From CAIKMD01 sp963740675 (GTDB taxonomy: Bacteria; Pseudomonadota; Alphaproteobacteria; ATCC43930; CGMCC-115725), in contig CAVUFS010000006.1 of NCBI GenBank assembly GCA_963740675.1, positions 186,001 through 250,000 on the forward strand: a stretch of 64,000 nt of DNA, written 5' to 3'. Both the position numbers and the translations under genes were made by a program. Of the stretch, positions 50,893-60,190 are shown one piece after another (the stretch's first letter is position 1; the number at the start of each line of letters is the position of its first letter). A model generated the notes under the pieces. It worked only from the letters and a program-made list of their open reading frames with translations, searched no databases and was not told the origin of the DNA.

Positions 50893-53198
50893 TTATTTTC
50901 CGCGCTGTAGCGCCGCCCAAAGCCGGGCGGGCGTTGCCGGCATGTCGAATTCGCGGACGTTGGCCCGGCGCAGCGCATCCACCACTGCGTTCATGCAAGT
51001 CGGCAGCCCGCCGACCGCACCCGATTCGCCGGCGCCTTTCGCGCCGATGATGTTGTTCGGGCTGGGCACGCCGCAATCGAAAGCGCGCATCTCATGGATG
51101 AGATCGGCATGCGGCATCACGTAATCCATGAAGCTGCCGGCGAGCATCTGGCCGCTTTCGGGATCGTAATGACAATCCTCGCCAAAGACGTGGCCGGCGC
51201 TGTGGACGATGCCGCCATGGAGCTGGCCCTCGGCAAGCTGATGGTTGATGACATTGCCGACATCGTCGACCGCGGTATAGGCGACGATCTCGGCCGCCCC
51301 GGTCTCGGCATCGATCTCGACCTCAGCCACATGGGCGCCGCTCGGAAAAGCGCGCCCCGCCGGCACTTCGGCGATCGTATCGAGCGGATGCGTCGCGCCG
51401 CCGGCATGGCGCTGCACGATCTCCTGCAGCGCGATGGTCTTATCCGTGCCTTTGACGGTGTAGCGCCCGTCGCAGGAATTCGACATCGAGCGGCGAGGCT
51501 TCGAGCGCCTCGGCGGCCAGCGCCAGCCCCTTCTTCACGATCTCGTCCGCCGCCACTTTGAAGCCGCTGCCCGAGGTCATGCCGGTGCGCGAGCCGATCG
51601 CCGCGCCGCCGATAATCGGCGGCCCGTCAGGATCGCTGGCGCGCACCACCATCTTCGCGGGATCGAGGCCGGTGATGCCGGCGATGATGTCCGGGAACAC
51701 GGTCTCATAGCCCTGCCCGCTCGCCGTCGCGGTAAGGTAAAGCCGCGCGATGCCTTTCTCGTCGAACTGCACCGCGACCTGATCCTTGGGCGCGCCGCCG
51801 CCGCCCGAGGGCTCGATGAAGGCAGCGCAACCGATGCCGCGCAGCTTGCCGCGCTTTGCCGCCTCCGCGAGCCGCGCGGGGAACTCATGCCAATTCGATT
51901 CGCGCTCGGCGCGATCGATCAATGCCGCGAAGTCGGCGCTGTCCCACACGACTGCCGGTATGGGTCTTGTAGGGAAATTTGGCCTTCGGGATGAGATTGC
52001 GCCGGCGCAGCTCGAACGGATCGATGCCGAGCTTCGCCGCCGCCTCATCGACCAGCCGCTCGATGACGAGCGCCGCCTCCGGCCGGCCGGCGCCGCGGAA
52101 GGCGCTGGTCGGCGCGGTATTGGTCATCACCTGGCGATGGCGACCGTAGAACGCCTCAACCTCGTAAGCGCCCGACGACATGCTCATGCCGTTCGAGGTG
52201 TTGGTCATGGCGCCGGCCGAGCTGAGATAGGCGCCGGAATCGCACAGCCACTCGGTCTTGAAGGCAAGGAACTTGCCGTCCTTGTCGAGCGCAAGCTCGC
52301 CCGCGACACGGATCGCGCGGCCGTGGAAATCGGTGAGGAAATCCTCGGACCGCGTCGAAGTCCATTTGATCGGCTTGCCGAGCTTCTTCGCCGCGTGCAG
52401 CAGCAGCGCGTTCTCGGGAAAAGGCTGCGTCCGCGAGCCGAAGGCGCCGCCGACATCGACCATATGGACGCGCACCTCGGCCGGCTTCGCGCCGAGCATC
52501 ACCGCGAGCGCATCGCGCATCGGCAAGGCCGCCCTGATTGCCGCAGCAGATCTCGTAAGTCTGACGCTCGGTATCGTACCAGGCGAGCACCGCGCGCACC
52601 TCCATCACGGAGGGCGCGATACGCGGGCTTTCGATGTTGGCGTGGACGACGGTCGCCGCGCGCGGCGAAACACGCATCGGCCTTGGCCGAGATCGCCATA
52701 TTCGATGTCGAAGCAGACATTGCCCGGGATATGTCGCATGGATCGCCGGCGTATCCGCGGCAAGCGCCTTGTCGAAGCCGATGACCACCGGCAGGTCTTC
52801 GTAATCGATATCGACCAGCTCGGCCGCATCGGCCGCCGCGGCGGCGCTCGTCGCGATCACCATCGCGACCTCTTCGCCGACATAGCGCACGCGATCGCGC
52901 GGGCAGCAGCGGCCGGTCGGGCACCAGGATCTTGGCACCGCCGCGGCCGGGGAACGGCATCATCGGCGGCACGGTCTTCAGGCCGAATTCGGCGACATCG
53001 CCGCCGATGAACACGGCGACGACGCCGGGCGCCGCCTCGGCCGCGCTTTTATCGATGCTGCGGATCGCGGCATGGCGCACGATCGGCGCGGCGGAAAGCG
53101 GCGTAGAGCTGGCCCGGCCGGCTCAAATCGGCGCTGTAGCGCCCGCCGCCCGTGAGCAGCCGCTGATCCTCGCGCCGGCCGGCATGTTTCGTCGTCAT
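50893..53198 (-). pseudogene. Molybdopterin-binding xanthine/CO-dehydrogenase large subunit (CoxL-like), about eight frameshifts
   Basis: Minus-strand fragments in family order: MTTKHAGRREDQRLLTGGGR; HAAIRSIDKSAAEAAPGVVA; DRVRYVGEEVAMVIAT; NIESPRIAPSVMEVRAVLAW; VHMVDVGGAFGSRTQPF; TSAFRGAGRPEAALVIERLV (AFRGAGR, form II type); GQGYETVFPDIIAGITGLDP; KGAGESGAVGGLPTC. Single extra bases near 53094, 52897, 52730, 52685, 52656, 52528, 51960 and 51475 break the frame; removing each restores a roughly 766-residue protein. All eight are insertions, mostly doubled bases, with no nonsense substitution. No small (2Fe-2S) or medium (FAD) subunit is adjacent. Either an orphan decaying gene or a locally poor sequence. 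Confidence 0.8.
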
Positions 53199-53370
53199 CG
53201 CGCCCCCTTTATCGATCTCTTCGCCAAGCATTTAAGCTTTTGAACCGCCAAGACGCAAAAGCTTGTTCGCGGGCCGGCCAAAAGGCCGGACCCGGGGGCG
53301 CCAAGAACGAACTTTGCGTCTTGGCGCCTTGGCGGTTCTCTTTGGTATGCTGCGGTCCAAGAGGACACAG

Positions 53371-54319
53371 ATGCCGGTCACCAAAGTCATCGATATCGCT
53401 TATGCGCGGCTGGCCGCGCCCGATCTCGACGCGCCGGAGGAGTTCCTCACCCATTTCGGCCTCGTGCGCGCCGCGCGCACGCAGACCGCGCTCTATATGC
53501 GTGGCAGCGACCCGGCGCATCACCTCCACATCACGGAACTCGGCGAGCCGCGCTTCATCGGCTTCGCTTATCACGCGGCAAATGAGGACGAGCTGGCGAA
53601 GCTCGCGAAAGCCAGCGGCGCCTCGGGCATCGAAACCATGGACGAACCCGGCGGCGGCAAGCGCGTGCGGTTGACCGATCCGCACGGCTTCCAGATCGAG
53701 GTGATCCACGGTCTCGAAGCGCTCGCGCCTTTGCCGCTCGCGGAAAATCCGTCAACACCGCACAGGCACGCGATAGCCGTCTTGGCACGTTGACCCGCCT
53801 GCCGCCGGCCCAGTCGCGGTGAAGCGGCTCGGTCACGGCGTCATCGTCAGCACCGATCTAAAGAAAGCCCTCGCCTGGTATCGCGAGATGCTGGGCTTCA
53901 TCCCAAGCGACGAGATTTTCCGCGACGACGAGCACAACGTGATCTCGTCCTTCAACCGCCTCGATCGCGGCGACACCTATGTCGATCACCATGTCTTCTT
54001 CTGTATGCAGGGCCCGAAAGCCGGTCTCAACCACCTTGCTTTCGAGGTCGCGAATTTCGACGCGGTGATGCTCGGCCACGAACACATGAAGAGTGTCGGA
54101 AAATACCGCCCGGTTTGGGGTGTCGGCCGGCACATCTATGGCAGCCAGATTTTCGACTATTGGGCCGATCCCTGGGGCCGCGTGCATGAGCACATGACCG
54201 ACAGCGACCGGCTCAACGCCGCGGCCGAGCCGCATCTCAACCGCGCCGCGCCCGGCGGCAACCGCTCGCAATGGGGCGATTCCATGCCGGCGCATTTCAT
54301 CAATTACACGACGCCCTAG
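53371..54319 (+). pseudogene. Two-domain VOC (extradiol dioxygenase-like) gene, two frameshifts
   Basis: Domain one (53371-53745): IAYARLAAPDLDAPEEFLTH, HHLHITELGEPRFIGFAYHA and LTDPHGFQIEVIHG. Domain two (from about 53815): KRLGHGVIVSTDLKKALAWY, FFCMQGPKAGLNHLAFEVAN, GSQIFDYWADPWGRVHEHMT. His and Glu positions fit the Fe(II)-type VOC enzyme fold. The linker is out of frame. One missing base near 53750 (restoring NPVNTAQARDSRLGTLTRLP) and one near 53810 (restoring PAPVAVKRLGHG) reconnect the two into a roughly 315-residue protein. The whole resembles the VOC part of the protein at 32421. First gene of the plus-strand catabolic operon. Confidence 0.75.
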
Positions 54320-54394
54320 CTGCCTTCTAGAAGCGGCCGCCTTGTGGCGGCGGGATGCCCTCTCTAATCTCCCGGTAAAAGCCGGGAGGAAACC

Positions 54395-55396
54395 ATTAAG
54401 GCCATCGTCATCCACGAGTTCGGCGGCCCCGAGGTGATGAAACTCGAGGAGGTGCCGACACCCGAGCCCGGTCCGGGCGAGGTCGTGATCAAGGTTGCCG
54501 CCGTCTCGGTCAACCGCACCCTCGATTGCATTGTCCGCTCGGGCAAATATCCGCGGCCCGTGAAGCTGCCGCATGTCCTTGGCGTCGATCCCGTCGGCAC
54601 GGTGGTCGCCATCGGCCCGGGCGTCACCGAGCGCAAGATCGGCGATCGTGTCGCCATGACCTTGCATCTCAGCAAGCCGGGCCAGCCGCTCAATCTCATC
54701 GGCATCGATCACTGGGGCGGCTATGCCGAAAACCTGAAGCTACCGGTCGGCAACACCTATCTTTTGCCCGAGGGGCTCGATTTCAACACCGCCTGCGTCG
54801 TCGCGCGCCACGCGCCGCTCGCGCACAACATGCTGCGCAACAAGGTGAAGCTGCAATCGGGCGAATGGGTGCTGGTGATGGGCGCGGCCGGCGGGCTCGC
54901 GAGCTTCATCGTCCAGATCGCCAAGCATCTCGGCGCGCATGTCATCGCCGCGGCCGGCACCGATCATCATGTCGAGGTCGCACTGGGCCTCGGCGCCGAC
55001 CACGGCATCAATTATCGCAAGCAGGACCTGACCGCCGAGGTGCAGAAAATCACCGGCGGCAAGGGCGCAGAGGTCGTGTGCGAGAATATCGGCGATCCCG
55101 ACCTCTTCCCGAAAGCTTTCGCGGCGCTCGCCATGCGCGGCCGCATGGTCACGGCCGGCGGCCATGGCGGCGGTGTCGTGCCGCTGCATATCTTCAATCT
55201 CTATGCCAAGAACACGACCATCTACGGCAGCACCGAGCAGACGACCGATGACATGGTCGAAAGCCTCAAAGCCGCGGCCGATGGTCATTTGAAAGCGCTG
55301 ATCGACCAAGTGCTGCCGCTGTCAGAAGCGGTACGCGCACATCAGATCATCGAAGGCCGCGGCGGTACCGGCAAAGTGCTGCTGACGCCGGATTGA
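54395..55396 (+). CDS. MDR-family NAD(P)H:quinone/zinc-type oxidoreductase 1, probable ATT start
   Basis: 333 residues of the medium-chain reductase family: GPGEVVIKVAAVSVNRTLDC, LPHVLGVDPVGTVVAIGPGV, ACVVARHAPLAHNML, VLVMGAAGGLASFIVQIAKH (nucleotide loop) and GKVLLTPD. The next gene is a close paralogue that begins ATG-AAA-GCC-ATC-GTC. Here the same codons read ATT-AAG-GCC-ATC-GTC at 54395, with AGGAGGAAACC-like GGGAGGAAACC in front. So translation most likely starts at ATT; the first standard start (GTG 54434) would remove 13 conserved residues. A sequencing error ATG to ATT is possible. Confidence 0.8.
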   Translation: MKAIVIHEFGGPEVMKLEEVPTPEPGPGEVVIKVAAVSVNRTLDCIVRSGKYPRPVKLPHVLGVDPVGTVVAIGPGVTERKIGDRVAMTLHLSKPGQPLNLIGIDHWGGYAENLKLPVGNTYLLPEGLDFNTACVVARHAPLAHNMLRNKVKLQSGEWVLVMGAAGGLASFIVQIAKHLGAHVIAAAGTDHHVEVALGLGADHGINYRKQDLTAEVQKITGGKGAEVVCENIGDPDLFPKAFAALAMRGRMVTAGGHGGGVVPLHIFNLYAKNTTIYGSTEQTTDDMVESLKAAADGHLKALIDQVLPLSEAVRAHQIIEGRGGTGKVLLTPD

Positions 55397-55409
55397 CGCT
55401 GGAGGAAAC

Positions 55410-56429
55410 ATGAAAGCCATCGTCATCCGCGAATTCGGCGGGCCCGAAGTAATGCGGGTCGAAGAAGTCCCGACACCCGATCCCGGCCCCGGCGAGGTGC
55501 TGGTTCAGGTCGCTGCCGTCTCGGTCAATCGCACCCTCGATATCATTGTCCGCAACGGCAAATACGCGCGGCCGGTGAAGCTGCCGCATGTGCTGGGCGT
55601 CGACCCGACGGGCACAGTCGTCGCGCTGGGCGCGGGCGTGAAGAGCCGCAAGCTCGGCGACCGCGTCTGCATCTCGTCGCGCCGCGTCGTGCGCAAGCCG
55701 GGCGAGCCGATGACCATGCTCGGCATCGATAGCTGGGGCGGCTATGCGCAATACGTCTCGCTGAACGAAGACGTCACAGCACTGATCCCCGACGCGATCG
55801 ACTTTCCGACTGCCACCGTTGTCGCACGCCACGCGCCGCTCGCCTTCAACCAGGTGCGCAGCAAGGCACAACTCAAGGAAGGCGATTGGGCGCTGGTGAT
55901 GGGTGCGACCGGCGGACTTGGGAGCATCATCGTGCAAGCGGCCGCCGTCTACGGCGCCAATATCATCGCCGCTGCCGGTTCCGACGAACGCGTCGCGGCG
56001 GCGAAGAAGCTCGGCGCGCAACACGGCATCAATTACCGGACGCATGATCTCACCGAAGAGGTGATGAAGATCACGGGCAAGCGCGGTGTCGATGTCGTGT
56101 TCGAGAATATCGCCGATCCGGAGCTATTCCCGAAAGCCGTCGCCTCGCTGCGTCGCGGCGGCAAGCTGTTCACCGCCGGCGCGCATGGCGGGCCCATCGT
56201 GCCGCTGAATGTCAGCACACTCTATATGAACGAGATCAGCATCATCGCCGGAACCGGGCACACCAATGAGGACGTCGCAGCGGCGCTCGACGCCGCGGCA
56301 CGCGGCAAGCTGACGATGCTGATCGATCGAATCATGCCGCTGTCGCAAGCGACCGAGGCGCATCGCCTTGTTGAATCGCGCACGATTACCGGCAAAGTTT
56401 TGCTCACGCCCGACGAAGCGCTCGGCTGA
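55410..56429 (+). CDS. MDR-family NAD(P)H:quinone/zinc-type oxidoreductase 2
   Basis: 339 residues, tandem paralogue of the preceding gene: IVIREFGGPEVMRVEEVPTP, GKYARPVKLPHVLGVDPTGT, VVARHAPLAFNQVRSKAQLK, VMGATGGLGSIIVQAAAVYG and FTAGAHGGPIVPLN. The catalytic zinc ligands of alcohol dehydrogenases are not present, so it is a zinc-free reductase of the quinone-oxidoreductase type. GGAGGAAAC lies before the ATG. A 13-bp gap follows gene 1, so they are co-transcribed. Confidence 0.85.
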   Translation: MKAIVIREFGGPEVMRVEEVPTPDPGPGEVLVQVAAVSVNRTLDIIVRNGKYARPVKLPHVLGVDPTGTVVALGAGVKSRKLGDRVCISSRRVVRKPGEPMTMLGIDSWGGYAQYVSLNEDVTALIPDAIDFPTATVVARHAPLAFNQVRSKAQLKEGDWALVMGATGGLGSIIVQAAAVYGANIIAAAGSDERVAAAKKLGAQHGINYRTHDLTEEVMKITGKRGVDVVFENIADPELFPKAVASLRRGGKLFTAGAHGGPIVPLNVSTLYMNEISIIAGTGHTNEDVAAALDAAARGKLTMLIDRIMPLSQATEAHRLVESRTITGKVLLTPDEALG

Positions 56430-56453
56430 GTTGAAGACAAGAGGAAATTGGCC

Positions 56454-57143
56454 ATGATCAACACGGTTTCGATCGACGCGCCGGGCGGCAAGATGGATGT
56501 GATCCTCGGCGTGCCCGATGGCCCCGGCCCGTTCCCGACCATCGTCGTCTGCCACCATCGCTGGGGCCTCGACAAATTCACCGAAGCCGTGGTCCAGCGG
56601 CTGAACGAGAACGGTTTCATCGCCGGCGCGCCGACGCTCTATCACCGACGCCCGGCCGGCGAAGACACTGCTGAATTGATGAAATATCTCGATGACGAAG
56701 AAATCATCGGCGATCTTCGCGTCACCACCGCGTATCTGCAAAAGCAGAACGCGGCAAAGAAAGACGCCGAAGGCATCATGGGTCATTGTATGGGCGGCCG
56801 GCATTCATTCCTCGGCGCGACGGCGCATCCCTTCAAGGGCTCGGTCATGCTTTACGGCGGCAGCGTCAACCAGTCGCGCAACGGCAAGCCGTCGCCGCTG
56901 TCGCGTGCCAAAGACATCGCCTGCCCGATCCTCGGCTTCTTCGGCAAGGACGACAAAAACCCGAGCCCCGCCGACATGGCCGAGATCGACGCCCAACTGA
57001 CACAGCTCGGCAAGAAGCACGAATTCCACGCCTATGACGGCGCGGGTCACGCTTTCCAGAACTTCACCGATGAGCGTTATCGCCCCGAAGCTTCGGAAGA
57101 CGCCTGGCGCCGTTACCTCGCCTTTTTCAAGGAAGTCCTTTGA
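56454..57143 (+). CDS. Dienelactone hydrolase family protein
   Basis: 229 residues of the alpha/beta hydrolase core: VSIDAPGGKMDVILGVPDGP, VVCHHRWGLDKFTEAVVQRL, the nucleophile elbow GHCMGGRHSFL (Cys), LGFFGKDDKNPSPADMAEID (Asp) and YDGAGHAFQNFTDERYRPEA (His). It has no N-terminal extension, unlike the homologue at 24658. GAGGAAATTGGCC is before ATG 56454. Its stop overlaps the TTG start of the PrpD-family gene. Confidence 0.9.
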   Translation: MINTVSIDAPGGKMDVILGVPDGPGPFPTIVVCHHRWGLDKFTEAVVQRLNENGFIAGAPTLYHRRPAGEDTAELMKYLDDEEIIGDLRVTTAYLQKQNAAKKDAEGIMGHCMGGRHSFLGATAHPFKGSVMLYGGSVNQSRNGKPSPLSRAKDIACPILGFFGKDDKNPSPADMAEIDAQLTQLGKKHEFHAYDGAGHAFQNFTDERYRPEASEDAWRRYLAFFKEVL

Positions 57144-58504
57144 CACACGCCGATATCGCCAAGGTCAACGTCACCGAGATCATCGTCTCTCAAGTCCGCG
57201 GCATCGATCCGCGCAAACTCCCCGCCGACGTCCTCGAAGCAGCGCGGCATTCGCTGCTCGATTGGTGCGGCATCGCCATCGCCGGCGCCACCGAGCCGTT
57301 GGTCCTCAAGCTGATCGAGGAAGCACGCGAGCAAGGCGGCCATCCGCTCTGCACCGTCATCTACCATGGCGAGCGCACCTCACCAGCCTATGCCGCGCTG
57401 ATCAACGGCTCGGCCGGCGACGCGCTCGACTTCGCCGACTCGAATCTCGCAATGCGCGGCCACACCACGCCGGCCGTTGTCGCGACGGCGCTCGCCGTCG
57501 GCGAGTGGAAGGACATTTCGGGAGTCGACCTCCTTGGCGCGATCGTCGCCGGTGTCGAGACGGGCTGCCGCGTTGGCACGCTGGTGAACTTCCCGTTCCT
57601 GAAAAAGGGCTTTCACCCGACGGGCAATCTTGTGCCCTTTGCCGCAACGGCCGCCGCCGCGCATATCCTGGGCCTTACGCCGCAGCAATGGGCGCACGCC
57701 CTCGGCGTCGCCGCGACGCAGGCGGCGGGGCTGCTCGCCTCGGGCGGCACGATGTCGAAGCCGTTTCATTCCGGCAAAGCGGCGACGAACGGCGTGCTGG
57801 CGGCCAATCTCGCCAAGCGCGATTGGATCGCCCGCGCCAATGCGATCGAGGCGAATGACGGCTTCATCGAGACCCATGCCAGCGGCGCGCATGTCGATAG
57901 GTTGCGCGAAGCGGAAGGGCGTTTCTTCATCCTCGATACGCTATTCAAAGCGCACGCCGCGTGCCAGCTCACCCACAGCACAATCGAGAACATGCTGGAG
58001 CTGAAGAATACACAAGGCGTGACGCCGGCGAATGTCGAGAGCATCGACGTGCAGGTGCCGCCGACTTTCCTCACCGTGTGCAACATCCAGGAACCGAAAA
58101 CCGGCCTCGAATTGAAATTCAGCCTACGCGCTGTCTCGGCGATGGCGCTGCTTGGTGACGACACGCACGACATCGCCGCCTACAACGCGACGCGCGCCAA
58201 CAGCCCCGAGCTCATCAAGCTGCGCGATCGTGTTCACGTCACCGGTAACGACAAGCTCAGTGGCGGTGTCGCGATCGCCAACGTTCAACTCAATGACGGA
58301 CGCAAGCTCAGCGCGACCAACGATTGCTACAAGCCGCTGCGCGATCTGGCCAAGCAGCGCGAGGTCGTGTCGGCGAAATTCATGCGGCTGGTCTCGCCTG
58401 CACTCGGAAAAGACCGTGCCGAGAAACTGCTGAAACAGATTCTCGATGTCGACACGCTTCCCTCGGTGCGGCAGCTCATCCCCCTCACCCTGAAGCAAGG
58501 ATAA
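57140..58504 (+). CDS. MmgE/PrpD family protein
   Basis: 454 residues typical of the family: SLLDWCGIAIAGATEP, VIYHGERTSPAYAALINGSA, GDALDFADSNLAMRGHTTPA, KGFHPTGNLVPFAATAAAAH and GGTMSKPFHSGKAATNGVLA. PrpD dehydrates 2-methylcitrate; many paralogues act on other substrates such as cis-aconitate. It starts with TTG overlapping the preceding TGA (TTGA), a coupled start. Located in the MDR/DLH/VOC catabolic operon, so a role in small organic-acid breakdown is inferred. Confidence 0.9.
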   Translation: MTHADIAKVNVTEIIVSQVRGIDPRKLPADVLEAARHSLLDWCGIAIAGATEPLVLKLIEEAREQGGHPLCTVIYHGERTSPAYAALINGSAGDALDFADSNLAMRGHTTPAVVATALAVGEWKDISGVDLLGAIVAGVETGCRVGTLVNFPFLKKGFHPTGNLVPFAATAAAAHILGLTPQQWAHALGVAATQAAGLLASGGTMSKPFHSGKAATNGVLAANLAKRDWIARANAIEANDGFIETHASGAHVDRLREAEGRFFILDTLFKAHAACQLTHSTIENMLELKNTQGVTPANVESIDVQVPPTFLTVCNIQEPKTGLELKFSLRAVSAMALLGDDTHDIAAYNATRANSPELIKLRDRVHVTGNDKLSGGVAIANVQLNDGRKLSATNDCYKPLRDLAKQREVVSAKFMRLVSPALGKDRAEKLLKQILDVDTLPSVRQLIPLTLKQG

Positions 58505-58507
58505 GTC

Positions 58508-59041
58508 ATGAGCCGGATTTTTGGTCCGATCCGCCAGATGGCCTATGTCGTGCGCGATATCGAGCCGGCGATGCGCCACTGGACCGAGGTGATGGGTGTC
58601 GGCCCGTTCTTCTACTTGGAGAATCACACTGCGCCGAATTCGACTTATCGCGGCCAGCCATCCAGTCTCCGCCTCAGCATCGCTTTCGCGCAATGCGGGC
58701 CGATGCAGATTGAGTTGCTGCAGCCGCTGAACGATGCGCCATCGCTGCTGACCGATTTCATCAAGGCTGGCCACGAAGGCCTGCAGCATGTCGCGTTCTG
58801 GACGACGACCTTCGACGCCGATATCGAGCGCTATCAGAAGCTCGGCTACAAGCTGGTGCAGACCGGCGGTATGGCGGGACCCAATAACGGCAACGCCTTC
58901 TTCGAGGCCGAGGGCTATCCCGCGGTCGCCCATGCGATCGAGATCTCGGATATCAGCGGCACCAAGGGGCAGATGTTCCGGCGCATCGCCGAAGCAGCCG
59001 AAGGCTGGGACGGGCGCGATCCGATCCGCAAATTGAACTAA
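58508..59041 (+). CDS. VOC (glyoxalase/epimerase-like) protein
   Basis: 177 residues: IRQMAYVVRDIEPAMRHWTE, GPFFYLENHTAPNSTYRGQP, GPMQIELLQPLNDAPSLLTD, GLQHVAFWTTTFDADIERYQ and AHAIEISDISGTKGQM. The layout resembles methylmalonyl-CoA epimerase and similar metal-dependent members (His/Gln/His/Glu). It starts three bases after the PrpD stop, so it belongs to the same transcript. Confidence 0.8.
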   Translation: MSRIFGPIRQMAYVVRDIEPAMRHWTEVMGVGPFFYLENHTAPNSTYRGQPSSLRLSIAFAQCGPMQIELLQPLNDAPSLLTDFIKAGHEGLQHVAFWTTTFDADIERYQKLGYKLVQTGGMAGPNNGNAFFEAEGYPAVAHAIEISDISGTKGQMFRRIAEAAEGWDGRDPIRKLN

Positions 59042-59056
59042 CCAAGGTATATATTG

Positions 59057-60142
59057 ATGGAAGCAAAGCAGGCGCTCTTTACTGCGCGCGGTAAAGTCTC
59101 GCTCGAGCCGGTGGCTGTCGGCGAGCCGGATGAGAACCAGCTTCTCGTCGAGACGCGCTACACCGCGATCAGCCCCGGCACCGAGCGCGCCTTCCTGCTG
59201 GCCGAACCGAACACGATCACGCAGCGCAAGGGTTTCCCCTTCCCGCCCGGCTATTCGAATGTTGGCCGCGTGCTGGCGGTCGGCAACGCGGTGACGCATT
59301 TCAAGCCCGGCGATCGCATCGCGACACGGGTGCCGCATGTCAGCCACTACCTCATTCCCGAGACGCTCGGCCCCGGCGAGGTTGCACCCAAATATCGCGA
59401 GCAATTCCGCTCGCCGATCGCGCCGGAGGCGCCCGCGATCGGGTTGCATTACCTCTGGAAGCTGCCCGCCGATCTCAGCGAGGCGAAGCTTAAAGAAAGC
59501 GCGCCCTTCGGCATCGTCAGCGTCGGCGTCACCGGCGCGCGCTATGGCAAGATCGATCTTGGCGAATCGGTTCTGGTGATTGGCCTCGGCCCCGTCGGAC
59601 TCTACGCGGCACAATGCGCCAGGCTCGCCGGCGGCTTTCCCGTGCTCGGCCTCGATCCGGTCGCCGCGCGGCGCGAGCTGGCGCTGAAGCTCGGCGTCGA
59701 TGCCGCCTATGCGACGCCTGAAGAGCTGGCAAAAGGCCATCCGCTGATGGCCGGCGATGCGCCGCGTGTCGTCATCGAGGCGACGGGCCGGCCCGATGTC
59801 GTCAACCTCGCCTTCAAGCTTTGCGGCCGCAACGGCCGCGTTGTGCTGCTCGGCTCGACACGCGGCACGACGCCCAATGTCGACTTCTATACCGATGTGC
59901 ATCGCAAGGGCCTCACCATCGTCGGCGCGCAAGTGCTGACAAGGCCGACGCTCGACAATTCCGATGGCCGCTGGAATGCCTGGGACGAGGCCGCGCTGAC
60001 GCTACGGTTTATCGCCAGCAACCGGCTCGATACGCGGCCATTGATCGAGCACGAATACCCTGCGACGCGCGTCGCCGATGCCTATCGGCTGATCGAGGAC
60101 TTGCCCGAGACGCTGGGCGTTCTACTGAACTGGCAGAAGTGA
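59057..60142 (+). CDS. MDR-family zinc-binding-type dehydrogenase
   Basis: 361 residues: VSLEPVAVGEPDENQLLVET, ISPGTERAFLLAEPNTITQR, FPFPPGYSNVGRVLAVGNAV, VLVIGLGPVGLYAAQCARLA (Rossmann) and LLGSTRGTTPNVDFYTDVHR. The order and the ISPGTER motif resemble the sorbitol-dehydrogenase/bacteriochlorophyllide-reductase-like MDR branch. ATG 59057 is used. It lies 15 bp after the VOC gene in the same operon. Confidence 0.8.
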   Translation: MEAKQALFTARGKVSLEPVAVGEPDENQLLVETRYTAISPGTERAFLLAEPNTITQRKGFPFPPGYSNVGRVLAVGNAVTHFKPGDRIATRVPHVSHYLIPETLGPGEVAPKYREQFRSPIAPEAPAIGLHYLWKLPADLSEAKLKESAPFGIVSVGVTGARYGKIDLGESVLVIGLGPVGLYAAQCARLAGGFPVLGLDPVAARRELALKLGVDAAYATPEELAKGHPLMAGDAPRVVIEATGRPDVVNLAFKLCGRNGRVVLLGSTRGTTPNVDFYTDVHRKGLTIVGAQVLTRPTLDNSDGRWNAWDEAALTLRFIASNRLDTRPLIEHEYPATRVADAYRLIEDLPETLGVLLNWQK

Positions 60143-60190
60143 AATAACGGCGGGCGGCTTACGGGACGCCTCAACATAAAGGGGGGAATG

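Noticed and set aside
58124..59932. 602-codon minus-strand open frame
   Set aside because: Antisense to the intact PrpD, VOC and MDR genes, with no family resemblance and no ribosome-binding site.
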